DNA of 64,000 nt from NCBI GenBank assembly GCA_026874595.1, contig JAPPUL010000068.1:2090269-2154268 (forward strand), given 5' to 3'. The translations under genes were made by a program, and so were the position numbers. The DNA is from Sipunculus nudus. Its lineage: Eukaryota > Annelida > Sipuncula > Golfingiida > Sipunculidae. Within the stretch, counting starts at the first letter, position 1; every line of letters starts with the position of its first letter. The notes below the pieces were generated by a model, which saw only the letters and a program-made list of their open reading frames with translations, had not been told where the DNA came from and searched no databases. Of the stretch, positions 26,361 to 36,539 are shown piece by piece.

Positions 26361-26843
26361 TTAGCGGACTGCCCTCTTCTGCCACGCTTTATATATTTCG
26401 TCTGACCAAAAACTTTGAAAATAACTTATTACTGCAAGTTCATCAGCCTCGCTTATATCACCTTCAAAACCTGGCATTTTACCTCCAAGTGGTATACCTC
26501 CTCTTCGAATAGTATCTCTTAGTACTTTGAGCGGATGATGCCATGTGTGTGCTGTCCCGTTTAAAGGTGGCGGCGGATAACTCTTGTCTGCTAACGGCAC
26601 TCTCCAATCAGATGTCCCCTCCCCATTCACATTATGGCAACTTATACAATACTTTTCATAAACCTTCTTACCTTCTGATATTTGAGACTCTGTATACCAT
26701 CTTTTAACTTCCTTTGTAGAAACAGATTCCTCTCCTTCTACTTCATTCACAACTGCTTCTCCTTTATCAGACACTATATCCATATATAATAGTATCCCTA
26801 ATACAATTAATGCTATAGCAATTAGAATATAAAATCTTTGCAT
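26361..26843 (-). CDS. membrane-anchored c-type cytochrome
   Basis: The 160-residue product starts at ATG 26843 with an uncleaved-looking N-terminal membrane helix (about residues 3-20). A monohaem cytochrome c domain follows, with CISCHN as haem-binding motif and a probable axial Met in GKMPGF. It should sit on the periplasmic face and carry electrons. The upstream gene on this strand, a multicopper oxidase, ends 2 bases before its start, and GAGG inside that gene's end serves as ribosome binding site. The pair probably works together, with the cytochrome as electron donor or acceptor. Confidence 0.85.
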   Translation of the reverse strand: MQRFYILIAIALIVLGILLYMDIVSDKGEAVVNEVEGEESVSTKEVKRWYTESQISEGKKVYEKYCISCHNVNGEGTSDWRVPLADKSYPPPPLNGTAHTWHHPLKVLRDTIRRGGIPLGGKMPGFEGDISEADELAVISYFQSFWSDEIYKAWQKRAVR

Positions 26844-26845
26844 TT

Positions 26846-28357
26846 TTATACTACCTCTATAAAGCCCATCATTCCAGCTACTTGATGGCTTATTACATGA
26901 CAATGAAACATCCAGCGTCCTATGTTATCTGCTACAAACGCTATTGTTGCATCTCCTTGCCTATTTACTGATATTGTATCTGTCCAATATGGTAGGTTTA
27001 GTTTTTTACCATTTATTGACAATACTTTAAATGTATGTCCGTGTAAATGTATTGGATGTGGGAAAAATGTGTTGTTCTTTATCTTAAATATATATGTCTT
27101 ATCCTTACTTAAGGTGAATAGCGGCTTGATAGAATTTCCATTCTCAAGCATACTCAAATCATTAAGAGCCCAGAAAACTCCATTTGACCTCATGCCGCCT
27201 CGCCCTCTCATCCCACCACGACCCATCTTCTCACGCAGCCAGCTTGACATTGCTCCACCATTAAGATATATCTCCTTTTCTATTGCTCTTGACAGGTTTG
27301 GCTCTTTGAGTGGATTTTTAGGCAGGCTCTTTGGTATACCCAATAACATCTTAGGCCGATAAGCTGTCCCTTGCCCCTCAAACCTAAACAAATCTACCTC
27401 CTCTTTATAGGCTATATCTACTATCTGCTTTATTGACGACGATTTAGCCTCCGGTATATCTATAACGACATCAAGCCGCATTCCAGGTGCAAGTAGAAAT
27501 GCATTATACGGCATGGGGGGAACTGGATGTCCGTCTAGCGCTATTATATTTGTATTATCTTCTAATTCCTTAAATGATGGCGCTATATAACGCCCTGTTG
27601 ACCCGTTTATTAACCTAACACGTACTCTTGTATTCGGTTTTAATCTATATAATGGATTATATTTTCCATTTACTGTTATTATGTTACCTAATCGCCCTGA
27701 GTGTGATAAGCTCATCATATTATAAAAATTATCTGCTATCTGCATATCATCTGTTAATAGCCAATCGTTTATAAACAATATTATGTCTTGGTCAACTTCA
27801 TACCCCTTCTCCTCAAGCACTATTAAGGGACCCGTTAAGCCTCGGGATAATTGCTCCATTGTATTTGAATGTGTATGGTACCAATAAGTTCCTGCATCAG
27901 CTGAGGCATAGTTATACTCATAATCATCACCATACTTAATACCCACTTGCGTTAAACCAGGTACTCCATCCATTGCGTTAGGTACTCGTATCCCATGCCA
28001 ATGTACTCCTAGCTCTTCATTCTTAAGTAAGTTTTTTACATTCATCGTACTCTCCTCACCTTGCCTAAGCACTACCGGTTTACCAAACCCATCCTCCATA
28101 AAACTCCATATATTTGTTACTCCCTCCCCTTCTACTAGCTCTACTTTCGTCTCCTGCGCCTCCAACAATATATTACTACCCGCTTTATATCCTATATTAT
28201 TCGTAGCAATATCATCTGTCTCAACACTATCAAAGCCAGGACGCTTCCATAAAAAATCCGCAAACCCTAATGGCGTTAGTAATAATATACCTCCCGCTAC
28301 CTTTAAAAACTTTCTCCTATCTACCTTTTTCATTAAGCTTTTTATCTTACTTTCCAA
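26846..28357 (-). CDS. Tat-exported multicopper oxidase
   Basis: The 503-residue protein begins with DRRKFLK, a twin-arginine export motif, then a hydrophobic segment. Copper ligand motifs are HWHGIRVP (near 118), YWYHTHS (near 158), HPIHLHGH (near 437) and MFHCHVISH (near 484), giving type 1, 2 and 3 sites. Near residue 385 a loop MGRGGMRGRGGMRSNG is rich in Met, as in copper-handling oxidases of the CueO/CopA sort. The likely role is periplasmic Cu(I) oxidation or copper tolerance; a metal or nitrite role cannot be excluded. Start is TTG 28357, preceded by GGAG. Confidence 0.88.
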   Translation of the reverse strand: MESKIKSLMKKVDRRKFLKVAGGILLLTPLGFADFLWKRPGFDSVETDDIATNNIGYKAGSNILLEAQETKVELVEGEGVTNIWSFMEDGFGKPVVLRQGEESTMNVKNLLKNEELGVHWHGIRVPNAMDGVPGLTQVGIKYGDDYEYNYASADAGTYWYHTHSNTMEQLSRGLTGPLIVLEEKGYEVDQDIILFINDWLLTDDMQIADNFYNMMSLSHSGRLGNIITVNGKYNPLYRLKPNTRVRVRLINGSTGRYIAPSFKELEDNTNIIALDGHPVPPMPYNAFLLAPGMRLDVVIDIPEAKSSSIKQIVDIAYKEEVDLFRFEGQGTAYRPKMLLGIPKSLPKNPLKEPNLSRAIEKEIYLNGGAMSSWLREKMGRGGMRGRGGMRSNGVFWALNDLSMLENGNSIKPLFTLSKDKTYIFKIKNNTFFPHPIHLHGHTFKVLSINGKKLNLPYWTDTISVNRQGDATIAFVADNIGRWMFHCHVISHQVAGMMGFIEVV

Positions 28358-28403
28358 TATAATTGACTCCTGTATAATCTTTTAGTATACTTTAATGCAC
28401 AAG

Positions 28404-29861
28404 CTAAGATGAACAAGATACTGATAAATTTAAGTACTCCATCGGCGCCGGCTTTGCATAATGTTCATATTCAATATGTTCTTTATAGGGACTTTGCAAT
28501 ATCTTTAATACCTTCTCTATCTCTTTATAATCTAATTCATCCTCTGCAAGCCTTATAACCTTCTCTGCTACCCAATTCCTTAACACATATTTAGGATTTA
28601 TCTCGTCTAATTTCCTCCCAAAGCATAATATGTCCTTCCCGCTCCCCTCTATAACACCTTTATACTCTTTTAACCATTCCTCTCCTTCCAATATACTATT
28701 TTTAAACCCCTTGAACCATTCATCACTATCCCCTATTAACACCTTTGACAAGTTCCTAAAGGTATTTGTATAATCTAATCCCTCCCTCTCCATAAGAGCC
28801 AATAGCTTTTCCCATAACTCATCTACACCACTATCTTCTTTTGCAAAACCAAGCTTCTGTCGCATATTCTCTTTATAATAACTTAGGTAAAGGTTATTAT
28901 ACTCTTTTAATATCTCAACCGCCTCCTCTTCGCTAATCAACGATTGTAAGGCATACCCAAGCGCTTTTAAGTTCCATAACCCTATTAATGGCTGATTCTC
29001 ATACGAATATCGTCCCCTGTGATCCGAATGATTGCATATATAGCCCCTTGCAAATCTCTCCATAAAACCAAATGGTCCGTAATCTATCGTATCTCCCAAT
29101 ATTGACATATTGTCCGTATTCATAACACCATGACAAAAACCTACTGCCTGCCATTTAGCTATTAGTTTTGCCGTCAGCCTAACTACTTCATAAAACCATT
29201 CCCCATAACTTTTATATCCACTCGTATACTCATTTATTACGTAGTCTGCAAGAAGCTTTATCCCTTCTATATCTCCTCGGGAATAACAATGCTCAAAATG
29301 CCCAAATCTAACATGCGTTCGTCCAAGACGAGTAAATACCGCCCCCGGCTCAACTTTCTCCCTATAAACATCCTCTCCTGTACCCACTATGCATAATGAA
29401 CGCGTCGTCCCTATCCCAAGTCCCCACATCCCTTCTGAACACAAATACTCTCTTATACACGACCTTAATACTGCTTTCCCATCTCCCATCCTCGAATATG
29501 GCGTTAGACCTGAACCCTTAAGCTGTATATCCCAAAGCTCTTCTTTGCTGTTTCGTAACTGCCCTATCAATAGTGCCCTGCCATCCCCCAATTGTCCCGC
29601 CCATACCCCAAATTGATGCCCCGAATATACTTGCGATAAACTCTCGCCTTCCACCAGCTCCTTATTCCCACTGAATATATTTACAAATAACTCCTCATCA
29701 TTAACTAATTCCTCACTAAGTCCTATAAGACCTACTCCTTCCATATTTAGCGCTATTAGCTTCGGCTCCTTGCCTACCCCCTCCCCTCTCATCCTTGTAT
29801 AAAACCTCTCCGGTAGCTTTATGTATTTATTGTCTACTTTTATATTTATGTCTACTTTCAT
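28404..29861 (-). CDS. selO: protein adenylyltransferase SelO (YdiU family)
   Basis: SelO is a pseudokinase-fold enzyme that AMPylates Ser, Thr or Tyr of proteins, linked to oxidative stress. The signature YSGHQFGVWAGQLGDGRA and IQLKGSGLTPYSRMGDG with VLRSCIREYL are clear, and MNTDNMSILGDTIDYGP is the metal-binding region. The C-terminus is CSS, with Cys third from the end, the position occupied by selenocysteine in some eukaryotic members. Length about 485 is normal. ATG 29861 has GGAG about 12 bases upstream; GTG 29879 is an alternative. It lies 46 bases upstream of the copper oxidase gene on the same strand. Confidence 0.93.
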   Translation of the reverse strand: MKVDINIKVDNKYIKLPERFYTRMRGEGVGKEPKLIALNMEGVGLIGLSEELVNDEELFVNIFSGNKELVEGESLSQVYSGHQFGVWAGQLGDGRALLIGQLRNSKEELWDIQLKGSGLTPYSRMGDGKAVLRSCIREYLCSEGMWGLGIGTTRSLCIVGTGEDVYREKVEPGAVFTRLGRTHVRFGHFEHCYSRGDIEGIKLLADYVINEYTSGYKSYGEWFYEVVRLTAKLIAKWQAVGFCHGVMNTDNMSILGDTIDYGPFGFMERFARGYICNHSDHRGRYSYENQPLIGLWNLKALGYALQSLISEEEAVEILKEYNNLYLSYYKENMRQKLGFAKEDSGVDELWEKLLALMEREGLDYTNTFRNLSKVLIGDSDEWFKGFKNSILEGEEWLKEYKGVIEGSGKDILCFGRKLDEINPKYVLRNWVAEKVIRLAEDELDYKEIEKVLKILQSPYKEHIEYEHYAKPAPMEYLNLSVSCSS

Positions 29862-30042
29862 ATTTAACTTTAACTCCACTAAGCTTTAGTTTACTCCGCT
29901 TATCGCTTAGACTTTATTGAATCTACAATTGTAAGTACATCCCTTTATAAACTTACCTAATTCTACCGCTTCTAAACGATCTTTATAGTTCTAGCTTATT
30001 CTTAAATAGTAGCATTATTCTTTTAAATTGTCATCTAAATTG

Positions 30043-33000
30043 TCATCTATAAATAAAATCTATCTTAGCCATAAGCTCTTTTGTTTTAATAATGGCTTTT
30101 ATCACTTTTATGTAATGCATAATATCCTCATATGTAAGCTCTCGCCCAAGTCTATCTTTTAACCACTTCTTTGCAGGCTCGTACCCTCCTATATAAAATT
30201 CCCAAGCCCCCTTTGGTACATTATCAAAATATTGCTCTTTGTTTATATATACTCGGCTTATACCATCTGCCTCCACAAAGCTAATTCTATCAACAACACA
30301 ACCATTTTCAATCGGAAACGATATGTCGGCATTAACCTCAACGCTTTCAAGTAGATGGCTCTTTCTAAGCTCTTTTCCATACCTTACAAGTTCCATAAAG
30401 TATTCTCTATCATTCGGATAGGGCACCCTCGGGAAATCTATTCTTAAAAACTCTTTATATTTACTTCTATATTTTGAACTGTGCAATAAAGCATAAATGT
30501 AATCTAGAACATCTATCGGCGAGAATCTATTTTCATCGTCTTGCTTCTCCTTTGTAAAAGTTAAGTTCACTATACTCGCTATCTTACTGGCTATTTTCAT
30601 ACTTAGGTTAGGTTCTCTGCCAAGCCCATCATCCGGATAAAGATATAACGGGAAGACATAACCTGTCTCTTTAGTTTGCGATGAGACATAACACATATCT
30701 GATATGTCTCGACCTATTAGTATATGCTGAAAAGCAAAGCTTGATTGTTGTCTACATGTTGCAAGGCAGATATTCTCACCTGCTAGCATGTGTTTCATTA
30801 CTTTATCTCGTGGCATCCCAAGAAATCCTCGCTCCCCTGTATACAAAGTATATCTTCTATCAAAGGGTCTATACATTATCTTAACTAGCTTAGGTTTATT
30901 ACTCTTTAAATCTTCTTGAGCCTTCGATATCTTCCAATCAACACTTTCTTTTGTGATATTGTACTTCTCCTTTATTCTCTCCTCATCATTGTTAGTAAAA
31001 TTTGATAGTATTTCCTGCGCCTCCTTTTCTGTATATTGTATACATACTTTGTCATTATGAGTCTTTATTCCAGAACTATACATTTTAAAAAGCTCATCTA
31101 CTTTAAAACCTTTGTCGTATTCTTCTTGTAAAGCAAAATCCTTTGGTATGAAAAAGTAATATGGCTCTTTTATTTCTAACTTAGTCCTCTTTATAGTATC
31201 TATATTAGACTCATCAAGCCTCGCAAATTTTACATCTCGCTTGCCCCATAATTCATTATGATACACAGTTGCAAGACTTTTGTTGTTAGTCGTCTTTACA
31301 AATATATTTATACTAACGCCCTGCATTATGTCAAATACATTCTCATCCTTTCCACCATCCGGGCATACTTCCTTCTTACGAGCACTCCCATGCAAATCCA
31401 GAATATAGATCTTGTCAAAACTTTCCAAAAGAGACTTTCGCATCTGCCTATGAATAATTCCATCAAGAAAACTATTGTTTGATATATACGCTAAAATCCC
31501 CTCCCCGTTCTTGTCTATTAAATGCTGGCCATAACGGATAAACTTTATATAGTCATCTGATAAGGGCTGTATGTTTTTCTCATTAAGTCCATCTTTATAA
31601 TCTTTAATTAAATTCGTTATCCACTGTCCTTTGTTTTGTGTACTTATGCTATAGGGCGGATTGCCCAGTACCACCATAAGCGGAGTTTTGCGTTTTATTT
31701 TATTTGCCTCGTTTACCTCCTCACTAAACCATGGTGCAAACTCGAAGCTATGTTGCTCCTCTTCTCCTTCAAAAAGCGCGTTAGTTAGATATATTCTAAA
31801 ACGATCTTCTTTTACAGGTCTAAATTTTGTTTTTAGCTCAAATAGCAAATAAAGATGCAAATGGGCCATCGCATAACTTGCCATAAGTATCTCAAACCCA
31901 TTTAAACGTGGTATCAGATGCTCCTTTACATAAGAACTCCAAACTCCTTGCATATTCTTAAACTTAGTATCATAAATATATTTAACTACTGATGCCAAAA
32001 ATGTTCCCGTGCCTGCCGCTGGGTCAAGGATTTGTACTTTGTGATAGTCCCCTCTTTTACTTGCATCAGAAAGACCTTCCATCTTAAAATCAGTACAAAG
32101 TATATTATCAACTGAACGTACTATAAAATCAACTACGGGTTTTGGCGTATACCAAACCCCTCGCACTTTCCTTAAAGCGCTATCATACTCTCCCAAAAAT
32201 CGCTCGTAAAAGTCTATTAATGCGTCGTTTTCTCCCCTATCCTTCCTAAAATCATCCAGAATATTATGTAAATCCGTAACTCCAAAAAGCTCTGTAAGTG
32301 ATTCTACAACCCAATTTATCCGCTCGTCAAAGTCGTGACTTGATATGTGTTTAAAAAGGCCATCCAAAAATGGGATGCTTGACGGGATTACAAGATTTGC
32401 TCGTTCTTTAGAGAACTTCCCTTTAACTGGGTCAACCATATGTGCCCAAAGCATCCCATAACTTATTGTTTGGGCATAGATATCAGAAAAACCCTTTGTT
32501 TTCATATCCTGGATAAGGTTTTTTTTAAAGCTTTCATATTGTCCAAGTAAAACACTTTTATTTTTAGTTTTTATGTCCTCATCTAGTGTGTCATAAAGTA
32601 TTTTAGCAAATAGTCTTGTGCGGGCCGCCATGTGTTTTGCAAGCGTGTATGACGAGCTTATGCTGTATCCTTTGTAATTACAAAAGCCTTCCATTAGGAT
32701 TTTAAAGTGATCTTCGTTTTCTTTAATCACTTCTATCTTGCCATTCGTAACTCTTGCTATTTCTATTCTACTTTTTAACTCGCCAGAAAGATAGTGTTCA
32801 AAACGGATATAGTCAGTTATAAGAAGATTTGAGAACGTTTTTTTGTAAATACTAAATTGCTCTTTGTATTCTTTGGCTTTTAGGTCTTTGCCAATATTTT
32901 TGGTTTCAACACAGCCTATTTCTATATCATTTCTCTTAATTAGGAAGTCGGGGGCTATTGAATGCTTTTCATTTGTTTTGATTCGGCCAGGTTCGTTTAT

Positions 33001-33126
33001 AGCAGTAAGGTTTTTGTCACTATATGTTTGAATTAATTCTTTTAGGATATGTCTTAATGAATGTTCTGTTGTTTGGTCGCTATATTCTCTTTGTATTCCT
33101 TTTATGTACTTGCTTATGCGATCCAT
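30043..33126 (-). CDS. Type IIG restriction enzyme / adenine methyltransferase fusion
   Basis: This one-polypeptide restriction-modification enzyme has about 1027 residues. Near the N-terminus PDFLIKRNDIEIGCVETK gives a PD-(D/E)xK nuclease site. The middle has the N6-adenine methyltransferase motifs LDPAAGTGTF (motif I, near residue 370) and GNPPYS (motif IV, near 500). The rest would be the target-recognition region. No helicase motifs are visible, so it is Type IIG rather than Type ISP. The start is ATG 33126, preceded by AAGGAGG. A small Cas2/SinR-like gene lies directly upstream on the same strand. The target sequence cannot be read off. Confidence 0.88.
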   Translation of the reverse strand: MDRISKYIKGIQREYSDQTTEHSLRHILKELIQTYSDKNLTAINEPGRIKTNEKHSIAPDFLIKRNDIEIGCVETKNIGKDLKAKEYKEQFSIYKKTFSNLLITDYIRFEHYLSGELKSRIEIARVTNGKIEVIKENEDHFKILMEGFCNYKGYSISSSYTLAKHMAARTRLFAKILYDTLDEDIKTKNKSVLLGQYESFKKNLIQDMKTKGFSDIYAQTISYGMLWAHMVDPVKGKFSKERANLVIPSSIPFLDGLFKHISSHDFDERINWVVESLTELFGVTDLHNILDDFRKDRGENDALIDFYERFLGEYDSALRKVRGVWYTPKPVVDFIVRSVDNILCTDFKMEGLSDASKRGDYHKVQILDPAAGTGTFLASVVKYIYDTKFKNMQGVWSSYVKEHLIPRLNGFEILMASYAMAHLHLYLLFELKTKFRPVKEDRFRIYLTNALFEGEEEQHSFEFAPWFSEEVNEANKIKRKTPLMVVLGNPPYSISTQNKGQWITNLIKDYKDGLNEKNIQPLSDDYIKFIRYGQHLIDKNGEGILAYISNNSFLDGIIHRQMRKSLLESFDKIYILDLHGSARKKEVCPDGGKDENVFDIMQGVSINIFVKTTNNKSLATVYHNELWGKRDVKFARLDESNIDTIKRTKLEIKEPYYFFIPKDFALQEEYDKGFKVDELFKMYSSGIKTHNDKVCIQYTEKEAQEILSNFTNNDEERIKEKYNITKESVDWKISKAQEDLKSNKPKLVKIMYRPFDRRYTLYTGERGFLGMPRDKVMKHMLAGENICLATCRQQSSFAFQHILIGRDISDMCYVSSQTKETGYVFPLYLYPDDGLGREPNLSMKIASKIASIVNLTFTKEKQDDENRFSPIDVLDYIYALLHSSKYRSKYKEFLRIDFPRVPYPNDREYFMELVRYGKELRKSHLLESVEVNADISFPIENGCVVDRISFVEADGISRVYINKEQYFDNVPKGAWEFYIGGYEPAKKWLKDRLGRELTYEDIMHYIKVIKAIIKTKELMAKIDFIYR

Positions 33127-33254
33127 ATGCACCTCCTTAAAAATACATAAATTTACTTTTAGTCTAATATACTACTTTCAAGGAGTTGTGATTGTTTTTG
33201 CACAAAAGGTAGAAGATAACTACACCAGAATCTCTTATAGCTTTTTACTTACTG

Positions 33255-33584
33255 CTATGTACGCTTTGCTAACCATTCATGCAAAGAGCTTTCTCCAGTT
33301 GCCCAAGAGGCATACGAAAGATTAATCTCACCAACAAACAAAGTTTGATCATTAAACTTGATATGCTTTTCAAGTACATCTCTAATCTTTTCGCTGCTAT
33401 CGTTTGCTAATATTATATATGTTGTTGGATTTATTTTTTTAATATATGGATTAGTGTTGTCTTTTATTACCTCATCTTCTATTTCCTGATCTTGTTTAAC
33501 GTAAGCTTTTATATCTTCTTCTATATCGTTATACGACTTATCATTTGCATTCAAGTCATAATTTATTATATAGTATCCTGCCAT
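33255..33584 (-). CDS. small SinR/Cas2-like fold protein
   Basis: The 109-residue protein starts YYIINYDLNANDKSYNDIEE and has TTYIILANDSSEKIRDVLEK and LFVGEINLSYASW. This pattern, a beta strand with YDL, a helix, then a strand with a W/Y-rich end, resembles the short proteins annotated as SinR family, related to the Cas2/VapD ferredoxin-like fold. Nuclease activity is not shown. It is upstream of the Type IIG gene with a 128-base gap and could regulate or assist it; this is inference. A similar role as toxin-like RNase cannot be excluded or supported. Confidence 0.6.
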   Translation of the reverse strand: MAGYYIINYDLNANDKSYNDIEEDIKAYVKQDQEIEDEVIKDNTNPYIKKINPTTYIILANDSSEKIRDVLEKHIKFNDQTLFVGEINLSYASWATGESSLHEWLAKRT

Positions 33585-33826
33585 TTATATAGTCTCCTAA
33601 ATTCTCAAGTAATAAATGCTAGCCTTATAATTTTTCTAGCATTATCTAAATAACTAGTTATTTAATATAACTAAATTATGCTATCTTGACACTTGATGCA
33701 ACAACAACACTTGATTTAAATTTATCATCCTACTTTTTGGAACTTGCATTGTATAAATACTTGCAAAATATTAGAATTGTAATATTAAATTAATAAAAGC
33801 CCATGAATAAATACAAGGAATAGATA

Positions 33827-34747
33827 ATGAAGGCAGTAGTTTGTACAAAATATGGTGATCCAGACGTGCTTAAAATTATGGAACTGAAGAAGCCCAAGCC
33901 AAAAGACAATGAAGTATTAATAAAAGTTATGTCAGCTTCTATTAACTCTGGAGATGTTCGTGTTCGGGGATTACAAGCCGCATGGTTTTTAAGAATTGTG
34001 ATTAGATTAATATTTGGTTTTAGAAGGCCAAGCGAAGGCATTTTGGGAACTACGTTCTCGGGGGTTATAGAAGAAGTAGGTAAAAACGTTAAGATATTTA
34101 AAGCTGGTGATGAAGTATTTGGAAGCTGCGGATTTAAACTCGGTGCACACTCTGAGTATATTACTCTACGGGATACAGCGGTATTATGTTTTAAACCCAA
34201 AACAGCTTCTTATGATGAGGCGGCAGCTATTTTATTTGGTGGGATGACAGCCATATATTTTCTTAAGAAGGCAGGTATAGACTCAATACCAAGTCCAAAA
34301 ATACTTATTTATGGTGCAACCGGTTCAGTAGGAGTGGCAGCTATTGAGGTTAGCAAATATTATAATGCAGATGTTAAGTCGGTTTGTAGTCGAGATGGTA
34401 TTGACTTAGCTAAGGCTTTAGGGAGTGATGAGATTGTGATATATTCCGAACAAGATTACACTAAATTGAATGAGAAATTTGATATTGTCTTTGACGCCGT
34501 TGGAAAGACGAAAAAGAAAGAAGCTATTAATATACTTAAAAATGGTGGAAAATATTTTACTGTTGGAGGATTTGATGTTGCAAAAGAAACAAAAAGACAA
34601 GTTAAGTTACTAAAAACACTTTTTGAAGAAGGGAAAATCAAAGCTAATATAGATAAAACTTATCTTTTAAAAGATGTGGTTGAAGCACACAAATATGTAG
34701 ATACAGGACGAAAAAAAGGCAATGTCATTTTAAGAATAAGAGAATGA
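33827..34747 (+). CDS. zinc-independent MDR-family NAD(P)-dependent oxidoreductase
   Basis: The 306-residue protein is a medium-chain dehydrogenase/reductase of the quinone oxidoreductase type: an N-terminal GroES-like domain (KYGDPDVLKIMELKKP, NSGDVRVRG, GTTFSGVIEEVG) and a Rossmann domain with ILIYGATGSVGVAA. The catalytic zinc ligands of alcohol dehydrogenases are absent, as in quinone reductases and reticulon-4-interacting-like enzymes. Substrate is unknown. It starts with AAGGA before ATG 33827 and has no operon partner. Confidence 0.88.
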   Translation: MKAVVCTKYGDPDVLKIMELKKPKPKDNEVLIKVMSASINSGDVRVRGLQAAWFLRIVIRLIFGFRRPSEGILGTTFSGVIEEVGKNVKIFKAGDEVFGSCGFKLGAHSEYITLRDTAVLCFKPKTASYDEAAAILFGGMTAIYFLKKAGIDSIPSPKILIYGATGSVGVAAIEVSKYYNADVKSVCSRDGIDLAKALGSDEIVIYSEQDYTKLNEKFDIVFDAVGKTKKKEAINILKNGGKYFTVGGFDVAKETKRQVKLLKTLFEEGKIKANIDKTYLLKDVVEAHKYVDTGRKKGNVILRIRE

Positions 34748-35624
34748 GGATTTAAAAAAAAAGATTTTTGCTTAGCCTTGAGCATTAAGCAGGCTATTTA
34801 GGGCAACCCACCCACCCATAACGACTTTGCTCTCATCTAATCTTAAAGGGGCAAGCGTTGGTCTTGTAATAATCGTTAACATAATATTATACTTATATTC
34901 TCCTATGATTAGCTAAAAGCGTTTACTTCACTGCCAATATTGGGCAGGCAAATCTTGTGTTTGCACGGCTTGCGCAATGCTGTCTTTTCTTATTTCTACC
35001 TTCGTTTCTTAATCTAATACTGCTATTTTTAAAAAACGTATTTATTGACATCATAGGAATCAAGCTGCCTAGCGCCTTCCACATAGTCCGTTCAAGGCAC
35101 AAGGATTTTGATATACTTCTAAGAAGTTCAAGATACTGCTTTGTCCCTCGAGCAATATCTTTCAGAATGCACTAGCAAAAGAGCTTTATCCATTTTAGAC
35201 TCGTTTCAATAGGCTGACAGATAAACCATTTATCCCATGAAGCAAGGTTTTTCATATTCTTTTATCAAAAAAAAACTGTCTTGTTCTATCTAATAGGAAC
35301 ATGAGGCATTTTCATTAGATGGCTTGCCGCCTCAATGATTGTTGGATGAGCTTTTTTTGCAGCTTTGATTAGATTTCGTATCATTCCTTCCTTCACCACT
35401 ATAGACAACTTTTATTGAAAGCAAGCTTTAACTGTAATTTACCTTAACACACAGCTGAAAATCAATAACACACTAAAGCATTACTTACAGCTTTTTCATA
35501 TTATTCTCTTTTTTCCATTATTTGCAATCATACCTTCTTAAGTCTAATACTTTCTTAGACCCTATTAGACATTTTTTACCTTATCAAGTTTTATATCATT
35601 AGAGCCTTTTGCAGTTATCATAAC
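34748..35624. other. long region without an intact gene; possible decayed minus-strand frame
   Basis: No intact gene is seen in about 880 bases. On the minus strand, an open stretch from about 35170 down to 34935 (78 codons, no start codon at its upstream end) reads LKDIARGTKQYLELLRSIS and continues to a stop. Just upstream another short frame reads IRNLIKAAKKAHPTIIEAAS. They look like remnants of real coding sequence, but I could not recognise the protein. Confidence 0.3.
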
Positions 35625-36152
35625 TTATGGAGCTAAAACAATATCCTTCGTCTCCCCTCCTTTTACTCTTACTTTCTGCATTACAGAACCGCCTTGCTTT
35701 ATAGCATAATACCAATAAAATACTTCCCAAGTTATATTCGTTGTAACAAAAAACCAACCATCTGCAACATTATTAAATTCAAAAAACCCTTGTGCATCGC
35801 AGCGGGTATTTTTTGTTAGATGTAAATACTCATTCTCTTCAAACTTATTAGGCGTCATAACCTCATTTACATTAACTTTTTCTACAAAACCTTTATTATT
35901 ATTATCAAATATCTTTTCCATCCGCTCTTGCGCATATGCAGTCGCTGGAATTAATAATACTGTATTACCTGCACAAGTTACTACATCCCCTCCTCGTGTA
36001 CGAATTAAAGAGCTTCCTTTAATTGTATTATTCCCTTTGGCAAGTAGCGCTCTTGCTTCTGCTTTATTAAAGCGGGTTTCAACTGTAAGTTGTCTAGCCG
36101 CACAGCCTAAAAGAACTAACGCGCTAAATAGTAATACTAATATCTTATTCAT
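35625..36152 (-). CDS. lipoprotein of unknown function
   Basis: The 175-residue protein has an N-terminal signal peptide with lipobox LLGC (Cys at residue 17). The C-terminal part contains GFFEFNNVADGWFFVTTN, which resembles the beta-sandwich of carboxypeptidase regulatory-like domains. AAGGAG lies 6 bases before the ATG. It is unrelated in sequence to the lipoprotein array at 21.8-26.3 kb. Function unknown; probably envelope-attached. Confidence 0.72.
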   Translation of the reverse strand: MNKILVLLFSALVLLGCAARQLTVETRFNKAEARALLAKGNNTIKGSSLIRTRGGDVVTCAGNTVLLIPATAYAQERMEKIFDNNNKGFVEKVNVNEVMTPNKFEENEYLHLTKNTRCDAQGFFEFNNVADGWFFVTTNITWEVFYWYYAIKQGGSVMQKVRVKGGETKDIVLAP

Positions 36153-36539
36153 ATAATTCTCCTTATTTTCTTTTTTCTAACTCTAAACTGAAGCATAGTT
36201 TTTTAAACTTTAGAAACACCTAATAATAAAACCCTTTTAAAAGGATTTTATAGAAAGTATTAAATTCTGTTAGATATGAATCCGGCAGTGTACTTTTACA
36301 CATACTCAATTTAGATTTCCCATGAATACTAGCTTTTTTCGACTATCAAACAGAATGTCATGTAGAAATATACTATAATTATTTAGACCTAATGCACATT
36401 TTTTTGCTAATGTCCTACTATTTTACCATATAAAATAATAGATTATTATAGATGCTAAAATCTTAACGAATTATTGAACTAATCTTGGCATTTTCGAAAG
36501 GAATTGCAGATTTATAGGCAGCTTAGCAAGGAGTACAGA
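36153..36539. other. intergenic region before hsdM, no gene seen
   Basis: About 390 AT-rich bases between the divergent lipoprotein and hsdM genes. The region should hold both promoters, but no hexamer pair stands out. AAGGAG at 36528-36533 serves hsdM. Confidence 0.3.
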
